Shown: in pieces, positions 19,316-27,941 of the stretch
How positions within the stretch are numbered: the first letter of the stretch is position 1
Layout: each line of letters starts with the position of its first letter
Assembly: GCA_030066085.1 (NCBI GenBank)
Contig: JASJCI010000035.1
Location: 1-64,000, forward strand
DNA length: 64,000 bases
DNA from: Gammaproteobacteria bacterium
Lineage (GTDB): Bacteria; Pseudomonadota; Gammaproteobacteria; GCA-001735895
Reading direction: 5' to 3'
Position numbers and translations under genes: made by a program
Notes under the pieces: generated by a model
The model's input: the letters and a program-made list of their open reading frames with translations, nothing else
Databases searched by the model: none
Told to the model about the DNA's origin: nothing

Positions 19316-20488
19316 ATGAATCGGATCATGAACCTCGGGCGTTACATTCCTGATCATGCCGTCACCACCGTGCCGGTACTTGCCGTGCTGTTCGCGGTCC
19401 ACTTTTTCTTCCTGCGCGCCGACCCGGTGGACGACAGGATCGAAGCCACCAGCGTCCATCCGAGCTTTTACCAGCACTGGCTGGGACAGGCCCCCGAGCG
19501 CGATTTCGATATCGACGCCGAACTCGAGCGGCTCAGTCTCGACGACGCTGCGCGCGATCGACGTATCCGTGAATTGCTCGAGGCAGGGCAATACCAGCAC
19601 GCGCGGACCCTGTTGCTCGAGATTGCCGCTGCCGCCGTACTGCAGGAAAACCAGCAGCGTCTCGGCGATACGCTGATGCTGCTCGGTGAAGTCGCGATTT
19701 ACCAGCAGGAGCTGGCGGCGTCCGAAATATACCTGCAGGAAGCGCTTTACCTGACCATGTCGCGCGACGATGCCGCCGGCACCGCGCGCTGTTACCAGCT
19801 GTTGGGCGAACTCAATATACGCGCGCGCGAACTCGCGCGTTACGCGGCCAACACCTATGACCAGCTATGGCAGGCGCGTAACATGATAGCGCGCGGCCTT
19901 TACCAGGGTGTCGGCGAAAGTCTGCAGCACGTGATCGAGCGCAATCTCGAGATCCGTCGCTATGGCGCGGCCGCCGATGCCTGGGAAGCACTGGCGGCGT
20001 TGCACGACAAGTTACACGATTCCTACCCGGCGCAGCGCGCGCGCATCGAGGCGGCCAGGCTGTTTGCCGCCACCGGCCAGGCGACCCACGTGCAGCGTTT
20101 GTTCGACGAGCTCGATCCCGCCGTCATCGGCGAGGCCGGGCTGGCCGAGGCCCGGGGCGATGTGGATGCGCTGTTCGAACAGCACCAGCAGGACCAGGTG
20201 CGCACGTCGCAGGCGCGCGATTACCAGATGCTGTATCACCACTACCTGCGCCTGGATCAGCCCGAGCGCGCCTGGCAGATGCGTATCCAGGCCAGCAAGA
20301 CGCTGGCCAGCACCAGCGACCGCGCGTTGTTCCAGCGCCAGGCCGATATCATCGCGGTGCTGTACAATTCGAACTTCGCAATGCAGCGCGCGCGCGAATT
20401 TCTCGGGCGGGCGGATTCGTTGTTCGATGAACAGGGAATCGCCGAATCGCGCGCGCAAAACCGCGCTCTCGAAGCCCGGATTTACTAA
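19316..20488 (+). CDS. Membrane-anchored helical-repeat protein, unknown function
   Basis: I do not recognise this protein by name. It has about 390 residues, one N-terminal hydrophobic segment (VTTVPVLAVLFAVHFFFL) and then an all-helical, TPR-like body rich in Gln, Ala, Leu and Arg (for example LLEAGQYQHARTLLLEI and YLQEALYLTMSRDDAAGTARCYQLLGE). It is probably anchored in the inner membrane with the helical part outside. ATG codons at 19316 and 19328 are both possible starts. It is 11 bp upstream of the flavin reductase gene, so the two may be expressed together. Confidence 0.65.
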   Translation: MNRIMNLGRYIPDHAVTTVPVLAVLFAVHFFFLRADPVDDRIEATSVHPSFYQHWLGQAPERDFDIDAELERLSLDDAARDRRIRELLEAGQYQHARTLLLEIAAAAVLQENQQRLGDTLMLLGEVAIYQQELAASEIYLQEALYLTMSRDDAAGTARCYQLLGELNIRARELARYAANTYDQLWQARNMIARGLYQGVGESLQHVIERNLEIRRYGAAADAWEALAALHDKLHDSYPAQRARIEAARLFAATGQATHVQRLFDELDPAVIGEAGLAEARGDVDALFEQHQQDQVRTSQARDYQMLYHHYLRLDQPERAWQMRIQASKTLASTSDRALFQRQADIIAVLYNSNFAMQRAREFLGRADSLFDEQGIAESRAQNRALEARIY

Positions 20489-20499
20489 GTTCCAGGCTG

Positions 20500-21438
20500 A
20501 TGTCCGCCCGCGATTCCAGTGAAATCGATACGCGCGATCTGCGCCGCGCCTTCGGTCATTTTGCCACCGGGGTTACCATCGTCACGACCATCGACGGCAA
20601 CGGCAACCCGGTCGGTTTCACCGCCAATTCCTTTACCTCGGTTTCGATCGATCCGCCGCTGCTGCTGGTCAACATCGCCACCGCCGCACACGGGTGCCCG
20701 GTGTTTACCGCGGCCAGGGGATTTGCGATCAACATCCTGGCGCACCGACAACGTGACCTGTCCAATCGATTTGCCTCCGCGGGCAGCGACAAGTTTGCCG
20801 CTGTCGACTGGCAGCCGGGGCCGGCCGGCGCGCCGATCCTGGATGGCGTGGTTGCCTGGTTCGACTGCCGCGCGTATCGCCAGGTAGAGGCCGGCGATCA
20901 CATCATTCTGATCGGCGAAGTCCAGGCCTACGACTACGGTTCGGATGCCCCGCTCGGTTTTTGCCGCGGCGCCTACGTGTCCTTCGGCCTGCCGCCGCAG
21001 ATGCTGCAGCTGGTGTCGTCGCCCGGCAAGCTCAACGTCGGCGCGATCGTCAGCGACGGCAGCAGCGTTCTGCTGGAACAGGTCGAGGGGGGAATGTTGC
21101 GACTGCCGGTAGCCGAAGCCGTGGGTGACGCCGACGATCGCTTCAGCCTGACCGGCAAGCTGGCGAGCGCCGGTATTCACGTCGAGCTGCCGTTCATCTA
21201 CTCCGCGTTTCACGACAACGGGACGCGCTTCGTCTATTACCTCGGCGAACTGCGCTCGGTGGAAGACGCGGAGGAAACCCGCGAGCTCCATTTCTGGGAT
21301 CTCGACGGCATCCCCTGGGATATGATCGGCGACGCCGCGGTTCGAATCATGCTCGAACGCTTCGTGCGCGAGCAGAAACTGGGGAATTACGCGATATATA
21401 TCGGCGATGCCGCCAAAGGCGAGATTTTCCCCGCCTGA
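20500..21438 (+). CDS. Flavin reductase domain fused to a Nudix-like domain
   Basis: The 312-residue protein has an N-terminal FMN-binding split-barrel reductase domain (residues about 10-165; FGHFATGVTIVTT and FTANSFTSVSIDPPLLLVNI are typical). The second half (about 175-305) looks like a Nudix fold (NVGAIVSDGSSVLLEQ, then ELHFWDLDGIPWDMI) but lacks the REVxEE Nudix box, so it should not hydrolyse nucleotides in the usual way. Such domains can bind flavin or nucleotides. It may feed reduced flavin to an oxygenase; the Rieske enzyme 2 kb upstream would be an unusual partner. The corrinoid operon follows after 172 bp. Confidence 0.8.
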   Translation: MSARDSSEIDTRDLRRAFGHFATGVTIVTTIDGNGNPVGFTANSFTSVSIDPPLLLVNIATAAHGCPVFTAARGFAINILAHRQRDLSNRFASAGSDKFAAVDWQPGPAGAPILDGVVAWFDCRAYRQVEAGDHIILIGEVQAYDYGSDAPLGFCRGAYVSFGLPPQMLQLVSSPGKLNVGAIVSDGSSVLLEQVEGGMLRLPVAEAVGDADDRFSLTGKLASAGIHVELPFIYSAFHDNGTRFVYYLGELRSVEDAEETRELHFWDLDGIPWDMIGDAAVRIMLERFVREQKLGNYAIYIGDAAKGEIFPA

Positions 21439-21508
21439 GCCCCTAAAACCCCTAAAATTCAGCCAATTATCCCGTTTTAACCGTGTCGCGTTAAGGCAAT
21501 GTGTTGTC

Positions 21509-21604
21509 GCTGGGGGGAGTGCGCCCCCTGGGTCCAGCTTCTATTCTCCTCGTTCATGGCGGGCTGTGGGTACGGCCTGTGGCACAGCCTGTGATAACGA
21601 GGAG
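21509..21604 (+). promoter_or_regulatory. Candidate RNA switch hiding the ribosome binding site of the corrinoid operon
   Basis: A 9-bp perfect stem joins CTCCTCGTT (21546-21554) to AACGAGGAG (21596-21604). The second strand includes GAGGAG, the Shine-Dalgarno sequence of the corrinoid gene at 21611. Inside it a second perfect stem joins GGCTGTG (21562-21568) to CACAGCC (21583-21589) with a 14-nt loop. A third hairpin upstream pairs GCTGG (21509-21513) with CCAGC (21534-21538) around a G-run and a C-run. No match to cobalamin, SAM, SAH or THF riboswitch cores was seen. The pairing is direct; the regulatory role is inferred. Confidence 0.65.
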
Positions 21605-21610
21605 CAGCGA

Positions 21611-22321
21611 ATGTCCGACGATTACGATGACGACGAGTACGAAGACGATCTGGATCTGAGCACCCTGCCGGACGACGAGCTTGTCGAGCAGATGCACGAC
21701 GACCTCTACAACGGTCTGAAAGAAGAGATCGCCGAGGGCACCGAGATCCTGCTCGAGCGGGGCTGGGACGCGAACAAGGTCCTCAACGAAGCGCTGGTCG
21801 CCGGTATGACCATCGTCGGCATCGATTTCCGCGACGGCATCCTGTTCGTACCGGAAGTACTGATGTCCGCCAACGCGATGAAGGCCGGCATGGAAGTGCT
21901 CAAGCCGCTACTGTCGCAGTCGGACGTTCCCTCGGTCGGTAAAATGGTTATCGGTACGGTCAAGGGCGACATCCACGACATCGGCAAGAACCTCGTGTGC
22001 ATGATGATGGAAGGCGCAGGTTTCGAAGTGGTCGATCTCGGCATCAATACCCCGGTCGAGGATTACCTCGCCGCGCTGGAAGAGCACAAGCCCGAAATCC
22101 TCGGCATGTCGGCGCTGCTGACCACGACCATGCCCTACATGAAGGTCGTGATCGACACGATGAAAGAGCAGGGTATTCGCGACGACTACATCGTGCTGGT
22201 CGGCGGTGCACCGCTGAACCAGGAGTTCGGCGAAGCCATCGGTGCCGATGCCTACTGCCGCGATGCCGCGGTAGCAGCGGAAACCGCCAAGCAGCTGGTC
22301 GCCGAACGGCGCGCGGGTTAA
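21611..22321 (+). CDS. Corrinoid (methyl-carrier) protein with acidic N-terminal tail
   Basis: The 236-residue protein carries methyl groups on a cobalamin-type cofactor in a MtbC/MtgC-like role. It has a helical cap (about 22-105) and a B12-binding domain with DIHDIG (120-125; His122 is the lower cobalt ligand), MSALLTTT (166-173) and VGGAPLN (197-203). The first 32 residues contain 16 Asp or Glu and no Lys or Arg, which the family does not need. I chose the ATG at 21611, with GAGGAG before it; the ribosome site lies inside a strong stem. It heads an operon with genes for methyl transfer, methyl-THF oxidation and corrinoid repair. Function class is firm, methyl donor not. Confidence 0.93.
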   Translation: MSDDYDDDEYEDDLDLSTLPDDELVEQMHDDLYNGLKEEIAEGTEILLERGWDANKVLNEALVAGMTIVGIDFRDGILFVPEVLMSANAMKAGMEVLKPLLSQSDVPSVGKMVIGTVKGDIHDIGKNLVCMMMEGAGFEVVDLGINTPVEDYLAALEEHKPEILGMSALLTTTMPYMKVVIDTMKEQGIRDDYIVLVGGAPLNQEFGEAIGADAYCRDAAVAAETAKQLVAERRAG

Positions 22322-22351
22322 TCGCGGCCGTCCGCCGGGTGATGCTCGATC

Positions 22352-22966
22352 ATGGCAAGCGATGCTCCGGTCCTGGTGATCACCTGCGCGGCGATCGCGC
22401 GTGAAGTCAACGAGATAAAGAAGCAGGGCCAGTGGTCGCAGATGGAGCTGCAGGCCATTACCGCCGACCTGCATTCCCGACCGGAAAAGATCCCGGCGGC
22501 GGTAGCCGCGAAGATCGATGCGGCGCGCGATCGCTACGAGCATATTTTTGTTGCCTACGGCGACTGCGGCACCAGCGGTGAGCTCGACCGGGTGCTGGAG
22601 GAAAAAGGCGTCAAGCGTTTACCCGGCGCGCATTGTTACGACTTCCTCGCCGGGCGTGAAACCTATGCGCGGATGCAGGAAGCCGAGCCCGGCACGTTTT
22701 ACCTGACCGATTTTCTCGCGCAGCATTTTCAGCGGCTGGTGATCGAGGTGCTTGGCATCGACCGGCACCCGGAACTGAAGGACATGTATTTCGGCAACTA
22801 CACGCGCCTGGTCTACCTCGCGCAGACCGATAACGACGAGTTGACCGAACTGGCGCGTGCCGCCGCCGCCGAACTCGGCTTGCGCTTCGAACGCGTGTTC
22901 ACCGGCATGGGAGAAATGGTGCCCGAACTGGATGCGGCCATGCGGGAGGCGCTGTGGCACAGTTGA
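22352..22966 (+). CDS. DUF1638 family protein
   Basis: This 204-residue protein belongs to DUF1638, a family that is often found beside MttB-type methyltransferases and corrinoid proteins. Visible conserved parts are ITCAAIAREV near the start, GDCGTSGELDRVL and GAHCYDFLAG in the middle, with three conserved cysteines that could bind metal or corrinoid. Function is unknown. It overlaps the next gene by 13 bp. Confidence 0.85.
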   Translation: MASDAPVLVITCAAIAREVNEIKKQGQWSQMELQAITADLHSRPEKIPAAVAAKIDAARDRYEHIFVAYGDCGTSGELDRVLEEKGVKRLPGAHCYDFLAGRETYARMQEAEPGTFYLTDFLAQHFQRLVIEVLGIDRHPELKDMYFGNYTRLVYLAQTDNDELTELARAAAAELGLRFERVFTGMGEMVPELDAAMREALWHS

Positions 22967-23268
22967 AGATCGTCTACTGGCGCGACATACCGGGCCAGGT
23001 CGTGATACGCGAGGGTCGCCGCAGTACCCGCCTGCGCCTGTCGCCGCGCTTTGCGCGCGCGATCGAACGCGCCGCGTACCGGCTCAAGAAGCACGACGAC
23101 AACGCGCTGTTCGATCCGTGGCACGACGTTGCCCAGCCGTTCGACGGCGACGTGCGCGAGCAGGCGCAACAACTCGTACGCAACCTCGAAATCGAGTATA
23201 CGGACGAGGTTCTCGAAACCCTGATACGGGCCAGCGGCGTCGACCAGAACCGCGGCCTCAATGCCTGA
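22954..23268 (+). CDS. Small virulence-factor-family protein (PF13769-like)
   Basis: The 104-residue protein begins MAQLKIVYWRDIPGQVVI and has a basic centre. This short family is annotated as virulence factor in databases for historical reasons and travels with MTHFR and corrinoid genes in proteobacteria. No catalytic motif is visible. It starts at GTG inside the end of the DUF1638 gene and overlaps the next gene by 8 bp, so it is a full operon member. A role as an assembly or adaptor protein is a guess. Confidence 0.7.
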   Translation: MAQLKIVYWRDIPGQVVIREGRRSTRLRLSPRFARAIERAAYRLKKHDDNALFDPWHDVAQPFDGDVREQAQQLVRNLEIEYTDEVLETLIRASGVDQNRGLNA

Positions 23269-23749
23269 TACGGGAGGCGCGGTGTACAAGGTACGTCAAT
23301 GGTCGGTCAGCAATGCGCGCAGGCTCGAGTGGCTTTACCGGACTTTCGAGCCGATGCTCGTCTGGTTGCACCCGCTGTTCAACGGCGTCGGTTACGGGCG
23401 CATGGAAAAGCCGGTGCGCGTGGTCGAGAAGGCGGTCAAGTCGTTCATGTTCGACTGCCAGATGTGCGGCAAGTGCGCGCTCAGCTCTACCGGCATGTCC
23501 TGCCCGATGAACTGTCCCAAGTCGATTCGCAACGGCCCCTGTGGCGGCGTGCGCGAAAACGGCATGTGCGAGGTCAAGCCCGAGATGCGCTGCGTCTGGG
23601 TCGAGGCCTGGCGCGGCAGCCAGCAGATGCGCGACGACCAGGCCATTCACCAGGTCCAGATCCCGGTCGACAACCTGCTCAAGGGCAGCTCGTCGTGGCT
23701 GCGCGTGGTGCGCGAGCACGTCGACGCCCGCGATGGAGCCTCGTCGTGA
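23261..23749 (+). CDS. Cys-rich methylene-THF reductase C-terminal domain protein (MTHFR_C)
   Basis: This 162-residue protein matches the MTHFR_C/MetV zinc-and-iron-sulfur-like domain. Eight cysteines form a cluster: Cys66, 69, 72, 81, 85, 94, 103 and 111, in the pattern CQMCGKC, CPMNC, NGPCGG. In acetogens MetV pairs with MetF and links it to an electron carrier. Here it overlaps metF by a GTGA junction, so a 1:1 complex with MetF is likely. A later GTG at 23282 is an alternative start. Confidence 0.85.
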   Translation: MPDTGGAVYKVRQWSVSNARRLEWLYRTFEPMLVWLHPLFNGVGYGRMEKPVRVVEKAVKSFMFDCQMCGKCALSSTGMSCPMNCPKSIRNGPCGGVRENGMCEVKPEMRCVWVEAWRGSQQMRDDQAIHQVQIPVDNLLKGSSSWLRVVREHVDARDGASS

Positions 23750-24765
23750 TCGCGCCCTGGGACGGCAGCCCCGGCGCACCGCTGCCGGAGAAGGAAGGCC
23801 ACGTGTCGCGCGGCCGTCTCGAGCGCGTGCTGCGCTCGGGCAAGTTCGCGGTCACCGCCGAACTGGCGCCGCCGGATTCGGCGCTGGCCGAGGATGTCTA
23901 CGAGCGCGCGCGGGTATTCGACGGCTGGGTCGACGGTATGAACGCGACCGACGGCTCGGGGGCGCATTGCCACATGTCCAGCGTCGCGATGTGCGCGCTG
24001 CTGACCAACGTCGGTTATTCCCCGGTACTGCAGATTTCCTGCCGCGACAAGAATCGCATCGCGATCCAGGGCGACGTGCTCGGTGCCGCCGCGATGGGTG
24101 TGTCCAACGTGCTGTGCCTGTCGGGTGACGGCGTACAGGTTGGTGATCACCCGGAAGCCAAGCCGGTGTTCGATCTCGACAGCATGTCGCTGCTGGAAAT
24201 GATCCGCATCATGCGCGACGAATCGCGTTTCCTGAGCGGACGCAAGATCACCTCGCCGCCGCAGCTGTTTCTCGGCGCGGCCGAAAACCCGGGCGCGCCA
24301 CCGGTGGATTTCCGCCCTTACCGGCTGGCCAAGAAGATCGCCGCCGGTGCGCAGTTCATCCAGACCCAGTACGTCTACGATGTCGAACAGCTGCGCGAAT
24401 TCATGGCGCGCAGCCGCGACCTCGGCCTGCTGGAGCAGTGCTTTATCCTGCCCGGGGTCGGTCCGCTGGCGTCGGCGCGCACGGCGTTGTGGATTCGCAA
24501 CAACGTACCCGGCGTGTTTATCCCGGATGCCGTCATCAAGCGCCTCGAAGGCGCCGAGGATCCGAAACGGGAAGGGCGGCGCCTGTGCGTCGAACTGATC
24601 CAGCAGATCCGCGAGATCGAGGGCGTCAGCGGGGTGCATATCATGGCCTACCGCCAGGAAGAATTTGTCGCAGAAATAGTCGAGCAGTCCGGCGTGCTCG
24701 AGGGCCGCGTGCCCTGGTATCCCGGTTGCGAGAAAAAATCCGAGCCGGCAGTGGGCTCGGCTTGA
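23746..24765 (+). CDS. metF: Methylene-tetrahydrofolate reductase, MetF family
   Basis: The 339-residue flavoprotein barrel interconverts methylene-THF and methyl-THF. It shows FAVTAELAPPDS near the start, NVLCLSGDGVQVGDHPEAKPVFDLDS in the centre and AGAQFIQTQYVYD. The start is a GTG overlapping the MTHFR_C stop. Because the operon feeds methyl-THF from demethylation, the enzyme may run toward methylene-THF here; that direction is inferred. Unlike other partners of the corrinoid protein it has no Arg-rich tail. Confidence 0.92.
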   Translation: MIAPWDGSPGAPLPEKEGHVSRGRLERVLRSGKFAVTAELAPPDSALAEDVYERARVFDGWVDGMNATDGSGAHCHMSSVAMCALLTNVGYSPVLQISCRDKNRIAIQGDVLGAAAMGVSNVLCLSGDGVQVGDHPEAKPVFDLDSMSLLEMIRIMRDESRFLSGRKITSPPQLFLGAAENPGAPPVDFRPYRLAKKIAAGAQFIQTQYVYDVEQLREFMARSRDLGLLEQCFILPGVGPLASARTALWIRNNVPGVFIPDAVIKRLEGAEDPKREGRRLCVELIQQIREIEGVSGVHIMAYRQEEFVAEIVEQSGVLEGRVPWYPGCEKKSEPAVGSA

Positions 24766-24797
24766 TCAACTGAATTGCAGCATTCGAGGAAAACAAC

Positions 24798-25721
24798 ATG
24801 ACCGAAACGGTTGTCAGCTCCGCTACCAAAGAACTCGTCATCGGCTTCGACCGGCCCTTTTGCATCATCGGCGAGCGTATCAACCCGACCGGCCGCAAGA
24901 TCATGGCCGAGGAAATGAAAAACGGCGATTACAGCCGGGTCGAAAGCGATGCCATTGCCCAGGTCGAGGCCGGCGCGCACATGCTCGACGTCAATGCGGG
25001 TATCCCGCTGGCGGACGAGCCGCGTATTCTCGCCGAGGCGATTCAGCTGGTGCAGGGCCTGACCGACGTGCCGCTGGCAATCGATTCGTCGATCATCGAT
25101 GCACTCGAAGCCGGCCTCGCGGTCTACAAGGGCAAGGCGCTGGTCAACTCGGTAACCGGCGAGGACGAAAGCCTCGAGCGGGTACTGCCGCTGGTCAAGA
25201 AACACGACGCCGCAGTGGTCGCGATCTCCAACGACGAAACCGGCATCTCGGAAGATATCGACGTGCGCTACAACGTGGCGAAGAAAATCGTCGAGCGTGC
25301 CGCCGACCATGGCATCAAGGCCTGCGACGTGGTCGTCGATCCGCTGGTCATGCCGATCGGTGCGATCAATACCGCCGGCCGCGAGGTGCTTAAACTGATT
25401 CACCGCCTGCGTACCGAGCTCAAGGTCAACACCACCTGCGGCGCATCCAACATCAGCTTCGGCCTGCCGAATCGCAACGGTTTCAACGGCGCCTTCATCA
25501 GCATGGCGATCCAGGCCGGCATGACCTCGGCGATCACCAACCCGCTGCACGGCGAAGTCGTCGCCGCCAGCCTCGGCGCCGACGTGATGCTGGGCAAGGA
25601 CCCGGACTGCGCGCGCTGGATTCGCAAGTTCCGCGAGCCGGCGCCCGAAGGTGCCGGTGCGGGCGGTCGCGGCACCGGCCGTCGTGGCACGGGCCGTCGT
25701 CGCGCGCGTCCTGCTGCCTGA
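24798..25721 (+). CDS. Methyl-THF:corrinoid methyltransferase (MtgA/AcsE-like) with Arg-rich tail
   Basis: This 307-residue protein has the dihydropteroate-synthase-like barrel of the pterin methyltransferases: GERINPTG (25-32), HMLDVNAGIP (61-70), AIDSS (94-98) and NTTCGASNISFGLP (211-224). The family exchanges methyl groups between tetrahydrofolate and a corrinoid protein. Residues 283-307 form an extra tail rich in Gly and Arg with seven Arg between 291 and 304. It lies 32 bp after metF and 19 bp before the RACo gene. Activity is well supported; direction is inferred. Confidence 0.9.
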   Translation: MTETVVSSATKELVIGFDRPFCIIGERINPTGRKIMAEEMKNGDYSRVESDAIAQVEAGAHMLDVNAGIPLADEPRILAEAIQLVQGLTDVPLAIDSSIIDALEAGLAVYKGKALVNSVTGEDESLERVLPLVKKHDAAVVAISNDETGISEDIDVRYNVAKKIVERAADHGIKACDVVVDPLVMPIGAINTAGREVLKLIHRLRTELKVNTTCGASNISFGLPNRNGFNGAFISMAIQAGMTSAITNPLHGEVVAASLGADVMLGKDPDCARWIRKFREPAPEGAGAGGRGTGRRGTGRRRARPAA

Positions 25722-25740
25722 TTCGACGCCGGGTCGAGCC

Positions 25741-27765
25741 GTGAGCACGGAAGAAGAAGTCAGCGTCCTGTTCATGCCGTCGGGCCTGCGCGGGCAGGTT
25801 CCGGTCGGTACTACCGTGCTGCAGGCCGCGCAGCGGCTCGGGGTCGATCTCGAGTCGATCTGCGGTGGCCAGGGCCAGTGCCGCAAGTGCCAGGTGTTGC
25901 CGCAGGAAGGCGAGTTTTCCAAGCACGGCATCACTTCGCGTAGCGAGCACCTGTCGCCGTTCACCGAAACCGAGCGCCACCACCAGTCGAAAAAACGCCT
26001 CAAGGAAGGCCGCCGCCTCGGCTGTAACGCGCGCATCCTCGGCGACCTCGTAGTCGACGTGCCCGAGGAAAGCCAGCAGCACAAGCAACACATCGCCAAG
26101 GCCGTTACCGCCTACGATATCCAGGTGCAGCCGGCGCTGCACCTGTTCACCGTGACCCTGCCCGAGCCGGACATGCATGCGCCGATCTCGGACAAGCGCC
26201 GCCTGCAGCAGGCGCTGGTGCAGGAACACGACCTGCCGGTCATGGACTGCGAACTTTCGCAACTGAGGCTGCTGCAGCCGGCGCTGGAAAAAACCGGCCG
26301 CCAGGTGACCGTCGCGGTTTACCAGTTCGAAAAGATCATCGCGGTCTGGCCCGGCGTCAAAACCGAGGTTTACGGACTCGCGGTCGACCTCGGTTCGACC
26401 ACGATCGCGGCGCAGCTGTGCAACATGGTCACCGGCGAAGTGGTCGCCACCGCGGATACGATGAATCCGCAGATCCGCTTCGGCGAAGACCTGATGAGCC
26501 GCGTTTCCTACGTAATGATGAACGAGGGCGGCGATGCCGCGATGACCGCGGTCGTGCGCGAAGCTTTCAACCAGCTGGCCAAACGCGCGGCGAAGACGGC
26601 CAGGATTTCGGTCGAGGATATCCTCGACATGACCGTGGTCGCCAACCCGATCATGCACCACCTGTTTCTCGGCATCGATCCGACCCCGCTCGGCGGCGCG
26701 CCGTTTACGCTGACCACCGACCAGACCCAGGTGGTGCGCGCGGCCGAGCTCGATATCCACCTGCACCCGGAGGCGCGCGCCTGCACGCTGCCCTGTATTG
26801 CCGGCCACATCGGCGCGGATACCGCCGGCGTTATCCTGTCCGAGCGCCCCGACCTCGCCGACGAGTACACGCTGCTGGTCGACGTCGGCACCAACGCCGA
26901 GATCGTGCTCGGCAACCGCGACCGCCTGCTGGCCGCGTCGAGCCCGACCGGTCCGGCGTTCGAAGGCGCGCAGATCACTTCCGGCCAGCGCGCCGCACCC
27001 GGCGCGATCGAGCGCGTGCGCATCGATCCGGAAACCCTCGAAGGCCGTTTCAAGGTCATCGGTTGCGAGGTTTGGTCGGACGATCCCGACTTTGCCGAAC
27101 AAAGCAAAAAAGTCGGCGTCAGCGGCATCTGCGGCTCCGGCATCATCGAGGTGGTGGCCGAAATGTACCTCGCCGGCGTCATCGACCAGGACGGCGTCAT
27201 CGGTCCCAAGCCGGGCGTCGATTCGGCGCGCATCGTCGAGGACGGCCGCACCTGGTCCTACCTGTTGCACGACGGCGAGCGCCCGATCCAGGTCACGCAG
27301 AACGACGTGCGCGCGATCCAGCTGGCCAAGGCGGCACTGCACGCCGGCACCCGCCTGTTGATCGATCGCATGGGGATCGACAAGGTCGATCGTATCGGTT
27401 TTGCCGGCGCCTTCGGCAGTCACATCGACGTCAAGTACGCGATGGTGCTCGGGCTGATCCCGGACTGTAATCTCGATAATGTCGGGTCGGTCGGCAACGC
27501 CGCCGGCACCGGTGCGCGCATCGCGCTGCTCAACTTCCCGTCGCGGCTCGAGATCGGCGAAATCCTGCCCAAGGTGGAAAAGATCGAAACCGCGATCGAG
27601 CCGAAATTCCAGGAATACTTCATCGAGGCCATGGCCATTCCGCACAAGGCCGATCCCTACAGTGAACTCGGCAAGGTGGTATCCCTGCCGGCACCCAAAC
27701 CGAAAGCCGAATCCTCCGATGGCGGTGATGCGCGCCGCCGCTCGCGCCGTCGCCGGCGCGCCTAG
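25741..27765 (+). CDS. RACo-type corrinoid protein reductive activator with Arg-rich tail
   Basis: The 674-residue protein has an N-terminal [2Fe-2S] ferredoxin domain with Cys41, Cys47, Cys50 and Cys95 (CGGQGQCRKC, then GCN), a linker, and an ASKHA ATPase domain (from about 205, YGLAVDLGSTTIAAQL). Such proteins use ATP and low-potential electrons to return oxidised Co(II) corrinoid to Co(I). The final segment has eight Arg in the last ten residues. I used the GTG at 25741; an ATG-like start upstream would lie inside the previous gene. It ends the corrinoid operon. Confidence 0.93.
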   Translation: MSTEEEVSVLFMPSGLRGQVPVGTTVLQAAQRLGVDLESICGGQGQCRKCQVLPQEGEFSKHGITSRSEHLSPFTETERHHQSKKRLKEGRRLGCNARILGDLVVDVPEESQQHKQHIAKAVTAYDIQVQPALHLFTVTLPEPDMHAPISDKRRLQQALVQEHDLPVMDCELSQLRLLQPALEKTGRQVTVAVYQFEKIIAVWPGVKTEVYGLAVDLGSTTIAAQLCNMVTGEVVATADTMNPQIRFGEDLMSRVSYVMMNEGGDAAMTAVVREAFNQLAKRAAKTARISVEDILDMTVVANPIMHHLFLGIDPTPLGGAPFTLTTDQTQVVRAAELDIHLHPEARACTLPCIAGHIGADTAGVILSERPDLADEYTLLVDVGTNAEIVLGNRDRLLAASSPTGPAFEGAQITSGQRAAPGAIERVRIDPETLEGRFKVIGCEVWSDDPDFAEQSKKVGVSGICGSGIIEVVAEMYLAGVIDQDGVIGPKPGVDSARIVEDGRTWSYLLHDGERPIQVTQNDVRAIQLAKAALHAGTRLLIDRMGIDKVDRIGFAGAFGSHIDVKYAMVLGLIPDCNLDNVGSVGNAAGTGARIALLNFPSRLEIGEILPKVEKIETAIEPKFQEYFIEAMAIPHKADPYSELGKVVSLPAPKPKAESSDGGDARRRSRRRRRA

Positions 27766-27941
27766 TAGCAATTGCCTGCAGGCCGAATCGCCTGGGTCGG
27801 CGCTATCCCGGTTCCGGTTGTTCCGTCTTGCGCCCGGAAATGTCCCTGCTTTACCCGTTGAAGTTCGGAAAGTGGGCGCTGACTGAGGCGACTCGAAAGG
27901 CAACCTCCGACCCGTACGAGACGCCCGCGCTATCGATGAAA

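Noticed and set aside
21509-21604. A cobalamin or SAM riboswitch
   Set aside because: No B12-box or known SAM/SAH core is visible and the element is short. It is kept as an unknown RNA structure.
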